The notes under the pieces: generated by a model | Databases searched by the model: none | The model's input: only the letters and a program-made list of their open reading frames with translations | Told to the model about the DNA's origin: nothing | NCBI GenBank assembly: GCA_015522935.1 | Contig: WALH01000020.1 | Location: forward strand, 1-19,929 | DNA length: 19,929 nucleotides | DNA from: DHVE2 group archaeon | GTDB taxonomy: Archaea; Thermoplasmatota; Thermoplasmata; Thermoplasmatales; Aciduliprofundaceae | Reading direction: 5' to 3' | Position numbers and translations under genes: made by a program | Part shown: in pieces, positions 6,877-14,659 of the stretch | How the letters are laid out: the number at the start of each line of letters is the position of its first letter | Position numbering within the stretch: the stretch's first letter is position 1

Positions 6877-9560
6877 GGGCATTTGGAATAACAAAAAGGA
6901 TTAAATCCATAAAGTTTGCTTTACTCTCTCCAGATGAAATAAGGAAAATGAGCGCTGTAAAAGTTATAACCGCTGACACATATGATGATGATGGCTTTCC
7001 CATTGATAAGGGGCTGATGGATTTACATATGGGTGTTATTGAGCCTGGATTGAGATGCAAAACATGCGGTGGCAAGGTGGATGAGTGCCCTGGTCATTTT
7101 GGGCATATAGAACTTGCCATGCCCGTGGTGCATGTGGGATTTGTAAAGAACATAAAGAATTATTTAGATGCAACATGCCCTGTGTGTGGAAGAATAAAAT
7201 TAACAGATGAGGAAATTGAGATTTACAGGCAGAAAATTGAGGAAGCAAAGAAGATGGGCGCATCCCCAATGCAGCTATTTGTCATATACAAAAAGATTAT
7301 TGATGAGGCTGCATCACGTCCAATCTGTCCACACTGTGGCGCGGAGCAGAAGAAAATTACATTAGATAAACCAACAACTTTCCGTGAGGAGGGAAGAAAA
7401 CTCACACCCAAAGAGATACGTGAAAGGTTGGAAAGGATTCCAGATGAAGATTTACCTTTTCTGGGCATAGATCCCAAGACCGCAAGGCCAGAATGGATGA
7501 TTCTCACAGTTCTTCCAGTGCCGCCTGTTAATGTAAGACCAACAATTACGCTTGAAACGGGAGAGAGGAGTGAAGATGACCTGACGCACAAATTGGTGGA
7601 TATAATAAGGATAAATCAGAGACTCAGGGATAACAGGGACAGTGGAGCACCTCAACTGATAATTGAGGATTTGTGGGAACTGCTGCAATATCATGTGACC
7701 ACATATTTTGATAATCAAACATCAGGAATACCCCCTGCAAGGCATAGGAGTGGGAGGCCTTTAAAAACTTTAGTGCAAAGGTTGAAGGGTAAAGAGGGGA
7801 GGTTTCGCTCTAATTTATCAGGAAAGAGAGTTAATTTCTCATCAAGAACTGTTATTTCGCCTGAGCCATTTCTATCAATAAATGAAGTGGGCGTGCCTGA
7901 AAAGGCCGCAAGAGAACTCACAGTTCCCATAGCGGTAACGGCCTATAACATAGAGAAGATGCGTGAAATTGTTATGCGTGGAACCTCTCCGAAAAGTGAA
8001 GACGGTCATTATGTTCCTGGAGCAAACTATGTCATAAGATCCGATGGAAGGAGAATAAGAATAACGGAAAACAATGCTGAAACTGTAGCGAAAAAACTTG
8101 AAGTCGGATGGATTGTCGAGCGCCATCTCACTGATGGAGATATTGTTCTATTCAATAGGCAACCATCTTTGCACAGAATGAGCATGATGGGTCATTTAGT
8201 TAAGGTTATGCCCTACCGCACCTTCAGATTAAATCTTGCTGTTTGCCCACCATACAATGCGGATTTTGATGGGGATGAGATGAACCTTCATGTGCTCCAG
8301 GGCGAAGAAGCAAGGGCAGAGGCAAGGATTCTCATGCTTGTTCAGGAGCATATTTTATCTCCGAGATTCGGTGGGCCAATTATCGGTGGGATACATGATC
8401 ATATAACTGCCATGTTCCTTCTCACACACAAAAATCCCAAATTCACGAAGGAGGAAGCAATCCACATTCTTTCATACCTTAACTATGACAAGCTTCCAGA
8501 GCCCCATATTGAGAATGGAAAGGAGTATTACTATGGAAAAGATCTTTTCTCTTTGATTCTTCCGAAGGGTCTGAATATGGAGTTTAAAAGCAAGATATGC
8601 GATCCGGCTGTGTGCAAAAATAAATGCGTGCACGAGAAATGCCCAATAGATGCATATGTTGTTATACGAGATGGAAAACTTGTGGCGGGGACAATAGATG
8701 AGAATGCTATAGGCTCATTTAAGGGTAAACTATTGGATAGGATTGCAAAGATGGGAAGTGATGTAGCAAGGAAATTTATAGATGATATGACACGTCTTGC
8801 TGTGGGGGTGATATCATATCGGGGTTTTACGTCTGGAATTGATGATGAAGACATCCCTGATGATGCCCAGAGGCAGATACTAGCCATAATTCATGAGGCG
8901 GAAAATAAGGTGGGAGAGCTTATAGAATCCTACAAGAAAGGCCTTTTGCAGCCAGCACCTGGTAGAAGTTTGGAAGATACACTGGAAATGGAGATAATGG
9001 GAGTTCTTGCGAGAGCGAGAGATGAAGCAGGTAAGATCTCTGCCAGATATTTAGGTCTCGAGAATCCATCGGTTATAATGGCCAGAAGTGGGGCAAGAGC
9101 ATCCATGCTTAACCTCTCACAGATGGCGGGCTCCATAGGACAGCAATCAGTTAGGGGACAAAGATTGCACCGTGGCTATCAGGATAGAACCTTGCCGCAT
9201 TTCAAGCGTGGTGATTTGGGTGCTAAGGCTCGTGGTTTTGTTGAATCCTCTTACAAAAGAGGATTAAACCCAACGGAATATTTCTTCCATTCCATGGGTG
9301 GTCGTGAAGGTCTTGTGGATACTGCAGTTCGCACCTCTCGTTCTGGATACATGCAGAGAAGACTCATAAACGCTCTTGAAGATTTGAAGGTTACAGAAGA
9401 CAGAATGGTTGTTGATACGGGAGGAAATGTGGTGCAGTTCAAGTATGGTGAGGATGGCATCGATCCAACTAGAAGTAGCTGGGGAGAGAGCATAGATATG
9501 GATGAAATTCTGACAGAGCTATTTGGTGAGGACTACCTTCTCAGGAGGAGGAAAAAATGA
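6873..9560 (+). CDS. rpoA1: DNA-directed RNA polymerase subunit A' (Rpo1N)
   Basis: This is the N-terminal part (895 aa) of the largest polymerase subunit. The clamp-core zinc site is C62-x2-C65-x6-C72-x2-H75, and a second site uses C102/C105 and C152/C155. The catalytic NADFDGDE loop places the Mg-binding aspartates at 464, 466 and 468. The bridge helix lies near the C-terminus (EYFFHSMGGREGLVDTAVRT). Four extra cysteines at 576, 581, 585 and 590 (C-x4-C-x3-C-x4-C) may form another metal site. The chain ends after the bridge helix, the standard archaeal split point. ATGA overlaps join it to rpoB upstream and rpoA2 downstream. Confidence 0.98.
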   Translation: MRAFGITKRIKSIKFALLSPDEIRKMSAVKVITADTYDDDGFPIDKGLMDLHMGVIEPGLRCKTCGGKVDECPGHFGHIELAMPVVHVGFVKNIKNYLDATCPVCGRIKLTDEEIEIYRQKIEEAKKMGASPMQLFVIYKKIIDEAASRPICPHCGAEQKKITLDKPTTFREEGRKLTPKEIRERLERIPDEDLPFLGIDPKTARPEWMILTVLPVPPVNVRPTITLETGERSEDDLTHKLVDIIRINQRLRDNRDSGAPQLIIEDLWELLQYHVTTYFDNQTSGIPPARHRSGRPLKTLVQRLKGKEGRFRSNLSGKRVNFSSRTVISPEPFLSINEVGVPEKAARELTVPIAVTAYNIEKMREIVMRGTSPKSEDGHYVPGANYVIRSDGRRIRITENNAETVAKKLEVGWIVERHLTDGDIVLFNRQPSLHRMSMMGHLVKVMPYRTFRLNLAVCPPYNADFDGDEMNLHVLQGEEARAEARILMLVQEHILSPRFGGPIIGGIHDHITAMFLLTHKNPKFTKEEAIHILSYLNYDKLPEPHIENGKEYYYGKDLFSLILPKGLNMEFKSKICDPAVCKNKCVHEKCPIDAYVVIRDGKLVAGTIDENAIGSFKGKLLDRIAKMGSDVARKFIDDMTRLAVGVISYRGFTSGIDDEDIPDDAQRQILAIIHEAENKVGELIESYKKGLLQPAPGRSLEDTLEMEIMGVLARARDEAGKISARYLGLENPSVIMARSGARASMLNLSQMAGSIGQQSVRGQRLHRGYQDRTLPHFKRGDLGAKARGFVESSYKRGLNPTEYFFHSMGGREGLVDTAVRTSRSGYMQRRLINALEDLKVTEDRMVVDTGGNVVQFKYGEDGIDPTRSSWGESIDMDEILTELFGEDYLLRRRKK

Positions 9561-11104
9561 GCAAAATCGTTCTCATATGGAAGGATAAATCGCAAAATGT
9601 AGAGCGTCTCAACTTGAATGCACCTGTTTATTACGCTCTGGATTTTGAGCTTCCAAAGGAATTAGAACCTCCTTTTTACGGATACATAACCCTTCGGGGC
9701 AAGGAAGCAAATTACAGGGTGAAGATAACGGAAGCGAAGCCCTACGCACCGATAAAAGACATTTTAAAGAGAAGTAATAAGAATCTGAAAATAATTGTTA
9801 AGGTTGAGGAGGTTCAGGAGATAGCATCTATACCTCTTACAGAGTTTCAAAAGAGGGACGGTGAGGAAATAAAACGTGTTTCAAAGTATGCTATAGGGAT
9901 ACTGCCTGAAAAGAAGGAAATAAGGCTGGAGAAGTATAGGGAGATGAGCGAAGAGGAAAGTGAAATACAGAATATTGCAAAGAAATATGGGGTTGAACTA
10001 CCTTTTTCAGTGCTGGAGAAAATTGTGCATACTCAAAAGGAATATTCTCTACAAAAGAATGAACTCAAAAAGGTGGTTAAGAAGGTTGTTGAGAGGTATA
10101 GAAACAGACTTGTTGACCCTCACGAGGCGGTGGGAATTGTAGCTGCGCAGAGCATTGGAGAGCCGGGTACGCAGATGACACTGAGAACTTTCCACTATGC
10201 AGGTGTTGCAGAAATGAATGTCACTCTGGGCTTGCCGAGGTTGATAGAAATTGTTGATGCTCGCCGTGAGCCATCTACTCCAATGATGACAATATATCTG
10301 AAGGAAGATGTGAGAAATAATGAGGATAAGGTAAAGGAAGTTGCCAAGAAAATAGAGAGCACCCAGATCATGGATGTGGCGGATATAATAACGAGTATTG
10401 CTGATATGTCGGTTGTAATACGACCGGATCCTAAAAAGATGGAAGATCGTGGAGTGAAGAAGGAAGATATAATAGAAGCGTTATCCAGAATCAAATTAAA
10501 AATATCCGTTGAGGTTGAGGGAAACGATATAAAGATAAAGCTTACTGAACCATCCTACAAGCGACTTAACAGGCTCATGAACGATCTGAGAGCCCTCACG
10601 CTCAGGGGAATCAAGGGGATACAGCGAGCTATAGTAAGGAAGACCAAAGACACTGACGAGTGGGTGATTTACACACAAGGATCCAATCTTAAAGATGTTC
10701 TTAGTCTTAGGGAGGTGGATGGTAAAAGAACAACTACAAACAACATTTTAGAAATAGCGGATGTTCTTGGGATAGAAGCAGCAAGGAATTCCATAATAAA
10801 GGAAGCGAAGGATACTCTGGAGCAACAGGGTTTGAACGTTGATATTCGCCATCTAATGCTTGTGGCAGATATCATGACCTTCAACGGTGTGGTGGAAGCC
10901 ATAGGCCGTCACGGAGTGGCGGGAGAGAAGGAGAGCGTTCTTGCGAGGGCTGCCTTCGAGATAACTGCAAAGCATCTTCTAACTGCGGGAATAATAGGTG
11001 AAGTGGATGAACTTAAAGGTGTTGCAGAAAATATAATAGTTGGACAACCTGTATCTTTAGGCACGGGTGCTGTAACCCTGATATACAAACCTAAAAAGAG
11101 GTGA
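9557..11104 (+). CDS. rpoA2: DNA-directed RNA polymerase subunit A'' (Rpo1C) with an extra N-terminal region
   Basis: This is the C-terminal part of the largest polymerase subunit. The A'' core starts near residue 130. It contains VDPHEAVGIVAAQSIGEPGT and the trigger-loop segment TLRTFHYAGVAEMNVTLGLP (about 195-225), and continues through the jaw and cleft to the C-terminus. From M130 the core is 386 aa, the usual archaeal length. Residues 1-125 are additional: mixed beta/alpha and lysine-rich, with blocks such as PVYYALDFELP and PPFYGYITLRGKEANYRVKI. They vaguely suggest a small beta-barrel of the PUA/ASCH type, but I cannot name a family. The start at 9557 overlaps the rpoA1 stop (ATGA). 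M130 has only GGGAG directly against it and no proper spacing, so the long form is preferred. No intein is present. Confidence 0.95.
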   Translation: MSKIVLIWKDKSQNVERLNLNAPVYYALDFELPKELEPPFYGYITLRGKEANYRVKITEAKPYAPIKDILKRSNKNLKIIVKVEEVQEIASIPLTEFQKRDGEEIKRVSKYAIGILPEKKEIRLEKYREMSEEESEIQNIAKKYGVELPFSVLEKIVHTQKEYSLQKNELKKVVKKVVERYRNRLVDPHEAVGIVAAQSIGEPGTQMTLRTFHYAGVAEMNVTLGLPRLIEIVDARREPSTPMMTIYLKEDVRNNEDKVKEVAKKIESTQIMDVADIITSIADMSVVIRPDPKKMEDRGVKKEDIIEALSRIKLKISVEVEGNDIKIKLTEPSYKRLNRLMNDLRALTLRGIKGIQRAIVRKTKDTDEWVIYTQGSNLKDVLSLREVDGKRTTTNNILEIADVLGIEAARNSIIKEAKDTLEQQGLNVDIRHLMLVADIMTFNGVVEAIGRHGVAGEKESVLARAAFEITAKHLLTAGIIGEVDELKGVAENIIVGQPVSLGTGAVTLIYKPKKR

Positions 11105-11109
11105 TTTAG

Positions 11110-11394
11110 ATGGAGAAAGAAATTGTAGCCAGAGAACTGAAAAAAATAATGAAATCCGGAAAAGTATATCTTGGAATAAAGCAGGCGAGGAAGGCGATAG
11201 AAAAGGGAGAGGCGAAACTCTTAATAGTGGCCAGTAATGCTCTGGAAGTCCCCAAAGCAGATGTACCCGTATTGAAATTTGATGGTGATGGATTTGAACT
11301 TGGTGCAATGTGTGGTAAACCGTTCAGTGTATCAATTGTCACAATAATATCCGAGGGAGAGAGTAAGATTCTCGGGATGGTGAAAGAAGGATGA
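11110..11394 (+). CDS. rpl30e: 50S ribosomal protein L30e
   Basis: This 94-aa L7Ae/L30e-family RNA-binding protein is a component of the large ribosomal subunit. Visible family features are the N-terminal helix (VARELKKIMKSGKVYLG), the KQARKAIEKGEAKLLIVASNA block that contacts kink-turn-like RNA, and the GAMCGKPFSVSIVTI segment. A strong GAGGTGAT lies before the ATG. It follows rpoA2 by five bases and its stop overlaps nusA (ATGA). L30e after A'' is the common archaeal arrangement. Confidence 0.95.
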   Translation: MEKEIVARELKKIMKSGKVYLGIKQARKAIEKGEAKLLIVASNALEVPKADVPVLKFDGDGFELGAMCGKPFSVSIVTIISEGESKILGMVKEG

Positions 11395-11813
11395 ACATAA
11401 GGTTCAACGCTCAGACGCTGAGATACATATCCATATTTGAAGCTGTCACTGGAGCGGAAGTTAAGGATTGCATTGAGGAGGATAACCTTGTTGTTTTTGT
11501 TCTATATCCAAGGAACATCAAGAGGGTGTTGGAGAACAAGGGTGAAAAGATACAGGCAGTAAGAAACCTTATTCGGAAGAATGTAATGGTTGTGGAATAC
11601 TCTCAAGATGTGGCCAAGTTCACCAAAAATGTGTTCAGGAGATTCAAAGTGAAGAATGTAAGAGTCACAAATGAGGATGAAGGATTCAAAATAGTTGTTT
11701 ATGTGGATCCAGCAGAGAAAGCAAGGGCTATAGGAAAGGATGGAAGAAATCTGAGACTTGCAAGAGAGATCATAGGAAGGCATTTCAATCTGAAAAATCT
11801 TGTTGTGGCATAA
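11391..11813 (+). CDS. nusA: NusA-like KH-domain transcription factor
   Basis: This 140-aa archaeal NusA consists of two KH domains and lacks the N-terminal polymerase-binding and S1 domains of bacterial NusA. The second KH domain is clear: VYVDPAEKARAIGKDGRNLRLAREIIG, with the GKDG loop at about residues 116-119. The first KH domain covers about residues 25-70. The family is thought to bind RNA and act in transcription elongation or termination. Its start overlaps the L30e stop by four bases. In many archaea S12 and S7 genes follow; here a small gene of unknown function follows instead. Confidence 0.93.
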   Translation: MNIRFNAQTLRYISIFEAVTGAEVKDCIEEDNLVVFVLYPRNIKRVLENKGEKIQAVRNLIRKNVMVVEYSQDVAKFTKNVFRRFKVKNVRVTNEDEGFKIVVYVDPAEKARAIGKDGRNLRLAREIIGRHFNLKNLVVA

Positions 11814-11827
11814 AAGGAGGTGATAAA

Positions 11828-12046
11828 ATGAAGGTGTTTATAAAACTGTTTTTCAGTCCAGATGGCCCAAGTCCTCTCGAGATACTTCCGAAAGTTAAAG
11901 ATTTAGGATTTAAGCCGGTATTCGGAAATTATGACTTGGTAAGAGATGTAAAGGATATAAATGAATATATGAATCTCGTTAAGGAATTACACGAGAGTTT
12001 GAGGGGTACCAAGGTGATGTACAACCTGTATTCATCGAAGGAGTAG
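11828..12046 (+). CDS. Small conserved-looking protein at the end of the RNA polymerase operon
   Basis: I do not recognise this 72-aa protein. It has a very strong binding site (AAAGGAGGTGAT) and begins 14 bases after nusA, so it is almost certainly translated as part of the operon. The predicted order is a beta strand (KVFIKLFFSP), a helix (SPLEILPKVKDLG), a strand (KPVFGNYDLVRDV), a helix (INEYMNLVKELHESLRG) and a strand (KVMYNLYSS). This is the pattern of a small ferredoxin-like or ACT/Lrp-like fold. Its 3' end overlaps the tail of the convergent Nudix gene by 15 bases. Function is unknown; position suggests a link with transcription or translation. Confidence 0.75.
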   Translation: MKVFIKLFFSPDGPSPLEILPKVKDLGFKPVFGNYDLVRDVKDINEYMNLVKELHESLRGTKVMYNLYSSKE

Positions 12047-12733
12047 GTAATCCTGTATAATCTTTCTGTGGTCGAAGGCAAGTTCCGGAAGTGATTTGAG
12101 AGAGAAAAACTTTGCCTCGGAAGCATCATCTTTACCCTGCAGCTTTCCGCTCATTCGTACAACTTCAAAAACTATAGTTACAGTATGTCCTCTTGGATCA
12201 CGTTTAGGATCAGAATACACACCAACAAGTTTCTTTATCTTTACTTTAAGTGAGGTCTCCTCCTGCATTTCACGAATAGCTGCATCTTCCACCTTTTCAC
12301 CATATTCAACAAATCCACCGGGAAGAGCATAATAACCTTTAAAAGGCTCGTTTTTTCTTTTGATGAGAAGTATCTTTTCTTCTTCTAAGAGAATCATATC
12401 AACTGTCAGTGATGGCTGAATATATGGATGCGCAATCACGTGCTTGAATAGCTTGTTGTACCTCTCATATTCTTTTATCAGCTTGATGCCTTCATCGGTC
12501 AGTTGCGTGGATCCACCATTCCTCCCTCCTCTTTGAGTGATAACGATCCTCATATTGAGATTTTTCTCTATCTCTTTTATTATTCCCCATGCATGGCGGT
12601 ATGACATACCCATTTTTTCGCTTGCCTTCCTTATGCTACCCAGTTCTTCCACTAATTTGAGAAGTTGATAGGAACCCTTTCCAAAGATATATCCACCTCC
12701 TCCTTCGAACCAGAAACGATAGTTTACTTTCAT
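12032..12733 (-). CDS. ModE-like winged HTH fused to a Nudix hydrolase domain
   Basis: This 233-aa protein joins two domains. Residues 1-100 resemble the ModE/LysR-type winged helix: a start of FWFEGGGGYIFGKGSYQLL, then GSIRKASEKMGMSYRHAWGIIKEIE and a wing with TQRGGRNGGSTQLTDEG. Residues about 108-233 form a Nudix domain with GYYALPGG and the Nudix box (GFVEYGEKVEDAAIREMQEE). The box matches Gx5Ex7REUxEE but ends in T-S-L where G-U is usual. All catalytic Glu residues are kept, so hydrolysis of a nucleoside-diphosphate derivative is plausible. Nudix domains also serve as ligand sensors in regulators such as NrtR, though there the HTH is C-terminal. A TATA box 24 bases upstream implies a leaderless message. 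Confidence 0.85.
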   Translation of the reverse strand: MKVNYRFWFEGGGGYIFGKGSYQLLKLVEELGSIRKASEKMGMSYRHAWGIIKEIEKNLNMRIVITQRGGRNGGSTQLTDEGIKLIKEYERYNKLFKHVIAHPYIQPSLTVDMILLEEEKILLIKRKNEPFKGYYALPGGFVEYGEKVEDAAIREMQEETSLKVKIKKLVGVYSDPKRDPRGHTVTIVFEVVRMSGKLQGKDDASEAKFFSLKSLPELAFDHRKIIQDYLLLR

Positions 12734-12739
12734 AGTTTG

Positions 12740-12755
12740 GTATCACGTGGGATAC
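12740..12755. promoter_or_regulatory. Palindrome between TATA box and start of the HTH-Nudix gene
   Basis: GTATC (12740-12744) and GATAC (12751-12755) form an inverted repeat around six bases that include CACGTG. It overlaps the edge of the TATA box and lies within the predicted transcription start region of the HTH-Nudix gene. That is where a repressor would block the polymerase, so autoregulation is a reasonable inference. Confidence 0.4.
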
Positions 12756-12760
12756 TTAAA
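12753..12760 (-). promoter_or_regulatory. TATA box of the HTH-Nudix gene
   Basis: On the minus strand this reads TTTAAGTA, preceded by AAAATA. Its centre is about 24 bases from the ATG at 12733, which places transcription start at or next to the start codon. Confidence 0.55.
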
Positions 12761-12785
12761 TATTTTCCGATGAAAGGCGTTAGGT

Positions 12786-12793
12786 TTTTATAT
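12786..12793 (+). promoter_or_regulatory. TATA box of the DUF835 gene
   Basis: TTTTATAT is centred about 25 bases before the ATG at 12815, so the message is probably leaderless. This decides the start codon, since there is no ribosome binding site. The promoter is divergent from that of the HTH-Nudix gene, only about 30 bases away. Confidence 0.55.
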
Positions 12794-12814
12794 CAGTATG
12801 CACATCATTAATAT

Positions 12815-13405
12815 ATGTATGATGGAAGTGTTGAAGATATTATAAGGGACTTGAAAAAGGCTTTAAAAAGCGAGAATATAGAGGATGATGTTAGAAAGAT
12901 TATAAGGAAATATGGGATGAAAAAGAGAAAAAGGGGTGATTTTGAGATAAGAATTGGAAATTCTTATTATGTGAATGAGAGAAGACCGCACATATCATTA
13001 AAAATTTTTGAGCAGATACTTGATAAGAATTATTCCGGATTATGTATAACCAGAACTAATCCAAACAATTTTGAGCTTGGAAAGAAATTTGATAACATTG
13101 AATTTTACTGGCTAAGCAGTATGAAGAGTTCTAAATGTCTTTCTCCGGGGGATCTGCCATCCATATTTGCAAGGATAAGGAAGTTTTTAAATGATCATGA
13201 AAAGGCTGTTGTGTTTATGGACGGGATTGATACACTTATAATAAATAACGATTTTGGTAAGGTATTAAAATTCATTCAGGGTACAAAAGATGCCATAAGT
13301 GAAAAGAGGGGTATACTCATACTCTCCATCAACATGGACGCACTGGGGGATAGACAATGTGCGATGCTTAAAAGTGAGTTGATTGAAATTCCTCAGAAGA
13401 GATAA
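12815..13405 (+). CDS. DUF835 domain protein
   Basis: This 196-aa protein has an N-terminal charged helical segment (residues 1-40, ending in the basic run MKKRKRGDFEIR) followed by a DUF835 domain from about residue 48 to 190. Family-typical blocks are YSGLCITRTNP, the CLSPGDLPSIFARIRKFL segment, AVVFMDGIDTLIINNDFGKVLKFIQ and ILILSINMDAL. DUF835 is common in Thermococci and Thermoplasmata, often next to or fused with signalling domains. The fold is P-loop-like but has no Walker motif, and its biochemical role is unknown to me. No membrane segment is visible. The gene is divergent from the HTH-Nudix regulator and shares its promoter region, so joint control is possible. Confidence 0.8.
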   Translation: MYDGSVEDIIRDLKKALKSENIEDDVRKIIRKYGMKKRKRGDFEIRIGNSYYVNERRPHISLKIFEQILDKNYSGLCITRTNPNNFELGKKFDNIEFYWLSSMKSSKCLSPGDLPSIFARIRKFLNDHEKAVVFMDGIDTLIINNDFGKVLKFIQGTKDAISEKRGILILSINMDALGDRQCAMLKSELIEIPQKR

Positions 13406-13443
13406 GGAACAATTATTTTTAATAATAAAACTTATCCTGCAAT

Positions 13444-13965
13444 ATGAGGTGCTTCATAGCCATAGATATTCCATATTTCGATTCCATCGCTTCCTTACAG
13501 AGAAGTATAGAGGGACGTGTAAAATTAGTAGAAAAGGAAAATATACATATCACCCTGAAATTCTTGGGAGAGGCGAGTCACGAAACTTTGGAAAAAATTG
13601 AAAAAATTGTGAGAGGATGTATTCCTCAAAAATACAACCTGAGGTTAAAAGGCATAGGTTTCTTCCCTAATGAAAGGTATATTAAGGTCATATGGATAGG
13701 CGTGGAGGATAATGGGGAAACTGAGGAACTTATGAAATGTATAGATAAAAAGCTCTCTGTGCTGGGTTTTAAGAAAGAGAAGAATTACATTCCTCATCTC
13801 ACAGTTGCCAGAGCTAAGGGAAAGATAAAAATAAAAAACGAGAGAGATTTCAGAGAAATGCTCTTTGGTGAGATAACTGTGGAAAAAATTAAAATCAAAA
13901 AAAGTACGCTGACGGATAGGGGGCCAATTTATGAGAATTTATCAGTTATCAAATTGGAAGATTAG
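13444..13965 (+). CDS. thpR: RNA 2',3'-cyclic phosphodiesterase (2H family)
   Basis: This 173-aa member of the 2H phosphoesterase (LigT/ThpR) family acts on 2',3'-cyclic phosphate ends of RNA. Both catalytic motifs are present: H35-I-T37 in NIHITLKFLG and H118-L-T120 in IPHLTVARAKG. The N-terminal MRCFIAIDIP strand is typical of the family, and length is normal. An AT-rich TATA-like element (13416-13427) is centred about 23 bases upstream and there is no binding site, so the transcript is probably leaderless. The stop overlaps the tail of a convergent gene by four bases. Confidence 0.92.
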   Translation: MRCFIAIDIPYFDSIASLQRSIEGRVKLVEKENIHITLKFLGEASHETLEKIEKIVRGCIPQKYNLRLKGIGFFPNERYIKVIWIGVEDNGETEELMKCIDKKLSVLGFKKEKNYIPHLTVARAKGKIKIKNERDFREMLFGEITVEKIKIKKSTLTDRGPIYENLSVIKLED

Positions 13966-14225
13966 CCATAATAGCTTCCTTCAATGTTTTCTTTCTTCCC
14001 TTTTTCACTTCTCATTTCGATCACATCAATGGCTACAATTACGTTTGTGGGTATTAGTCTTATCTTTCCGCTGAGCTCTCCGTGGGAGTCATCTAACACT
14101 ATGCATATGGAACTATCTTCGCCAACAGGCACGAATCCACAGAAAGTTCCTGAGCTTCGCTGCATATCTTCACGGGATGTGGCCACATACACAACGCATT
14201 TAGATCCTAAGGCAAGAGATTCCAA
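13962..14225 (-). CDS. Small beta-rich protein, possibly Sm/SH3-like barrel
   Basis: This 87-aa protein is the last gene of a four-gene operon. It starts at a TTG (14225) with GGAGG seven bases upstream; the stop of the preceding winged-helix gene is two bases away. The body is a series of beta strands: KCVVYVATS, GTFCGFVPVG, SICIVLDDS, GKIRLIPTNVIVAIDVIE. Alternating hydrophobics and the final IPTNVIVAIDVIE recall the last strands of Sm/Lsm or similar SH3-like barrels, but I cannot identify the family. The C-terminus is a charged tail (EKGKKENIEG). It could bind nucleic acid; this is inference only. Confidence 0.65.
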   Translation of the reverse strand: MESLALGSKCVVYVATSREDMQRSSGTFCGFVPVGEDSSICIVLDDSHGELSGKIRLIPTNVIVAIDVIEMRSEKGKKENIEGSYYG

Positions 14226-14227
14226 CT

Positions 14228-14647
14228 TTATCCCTCCATCAACTTGCTTATTCTTTCCACCACTTTCCTGTAATTATCCATTGCTATATCAACGTTAGCC
14301 TCAACGAAATTCCACGCCTTGGATAAATTGCCGTACCTTATTCTGTACCCCTTCGTCATTCCTTTCTGCTGTTCTTCAACTAAATCCAGTGATTTTAATT
14401 TATTGAGATATCTGTAAAGCGTTGGACGTGTCGTTTTAAGGTATGCGATAAGTTCGTCAGCGCTCCAGTATTTGTCCGGATGCTCTAAAAGAGCTTTAAA
14501 AAGTCTAAATCCCGTGTTGTTGACTGCGGATCTGTAATTTTCATCATCGTACCTTATATAGCCTATGGATGTGAGGAAAACAAATAGAAGTCTCTCAATA
14601 TCTTCGCTTTCTACGGATGGGAGCATCTTTATATGAATCTCAAACAT
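14228..14647 (-). CDS. Winged-helix DNA-binding protein
   Basis: This 139-aa protein has a winged-helix domain at about residues 46-105. Helices GFRLFKALLEHPDKY, SADELIAYL and TTRPTLYRYLNKLKSLDLV are followed by a wing ending in MTKGYRIRYG. The third helix is the likely DNA recognition helix. The N-terminal 40 residues (SEDIERLLFVFLTSIGYIRY) and the C-terminal helix (VDIAMDNYRKVVERISKLME) could mediate dimerisation. The start ATG has GAGGTG eight bases upstream and follows the coiled-coil gene by 12 bases. It may regulate the operon or act as its DNA-binding component. Confidence 0.75.
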   Translation of the reverse strand: MFEIHIKMLPSVESEDIERLLFVFLTSIGYIRYDDENYRSAVNNTGFRLFKALLEHPDKYWSADELIAYLKTTRPTLYRYLNKLKSLDLVEEQQKGMTKGYRIRYGNLSKAWNFVEANVDIAMDNYRKVVERISKLMEG

Positions 14648-14659
14648 TCTCTAAACACC

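Noticed and set aside
9944..9946. ATG at residue 130 of RpoA2 as the true start of A''
   Set aside because: The purine run is directly against the ATG with no spacing, while the upstream frame is fully coding and overlaps the rpoA1 stop by ATGA as at the other junctions. It remains to be tested.
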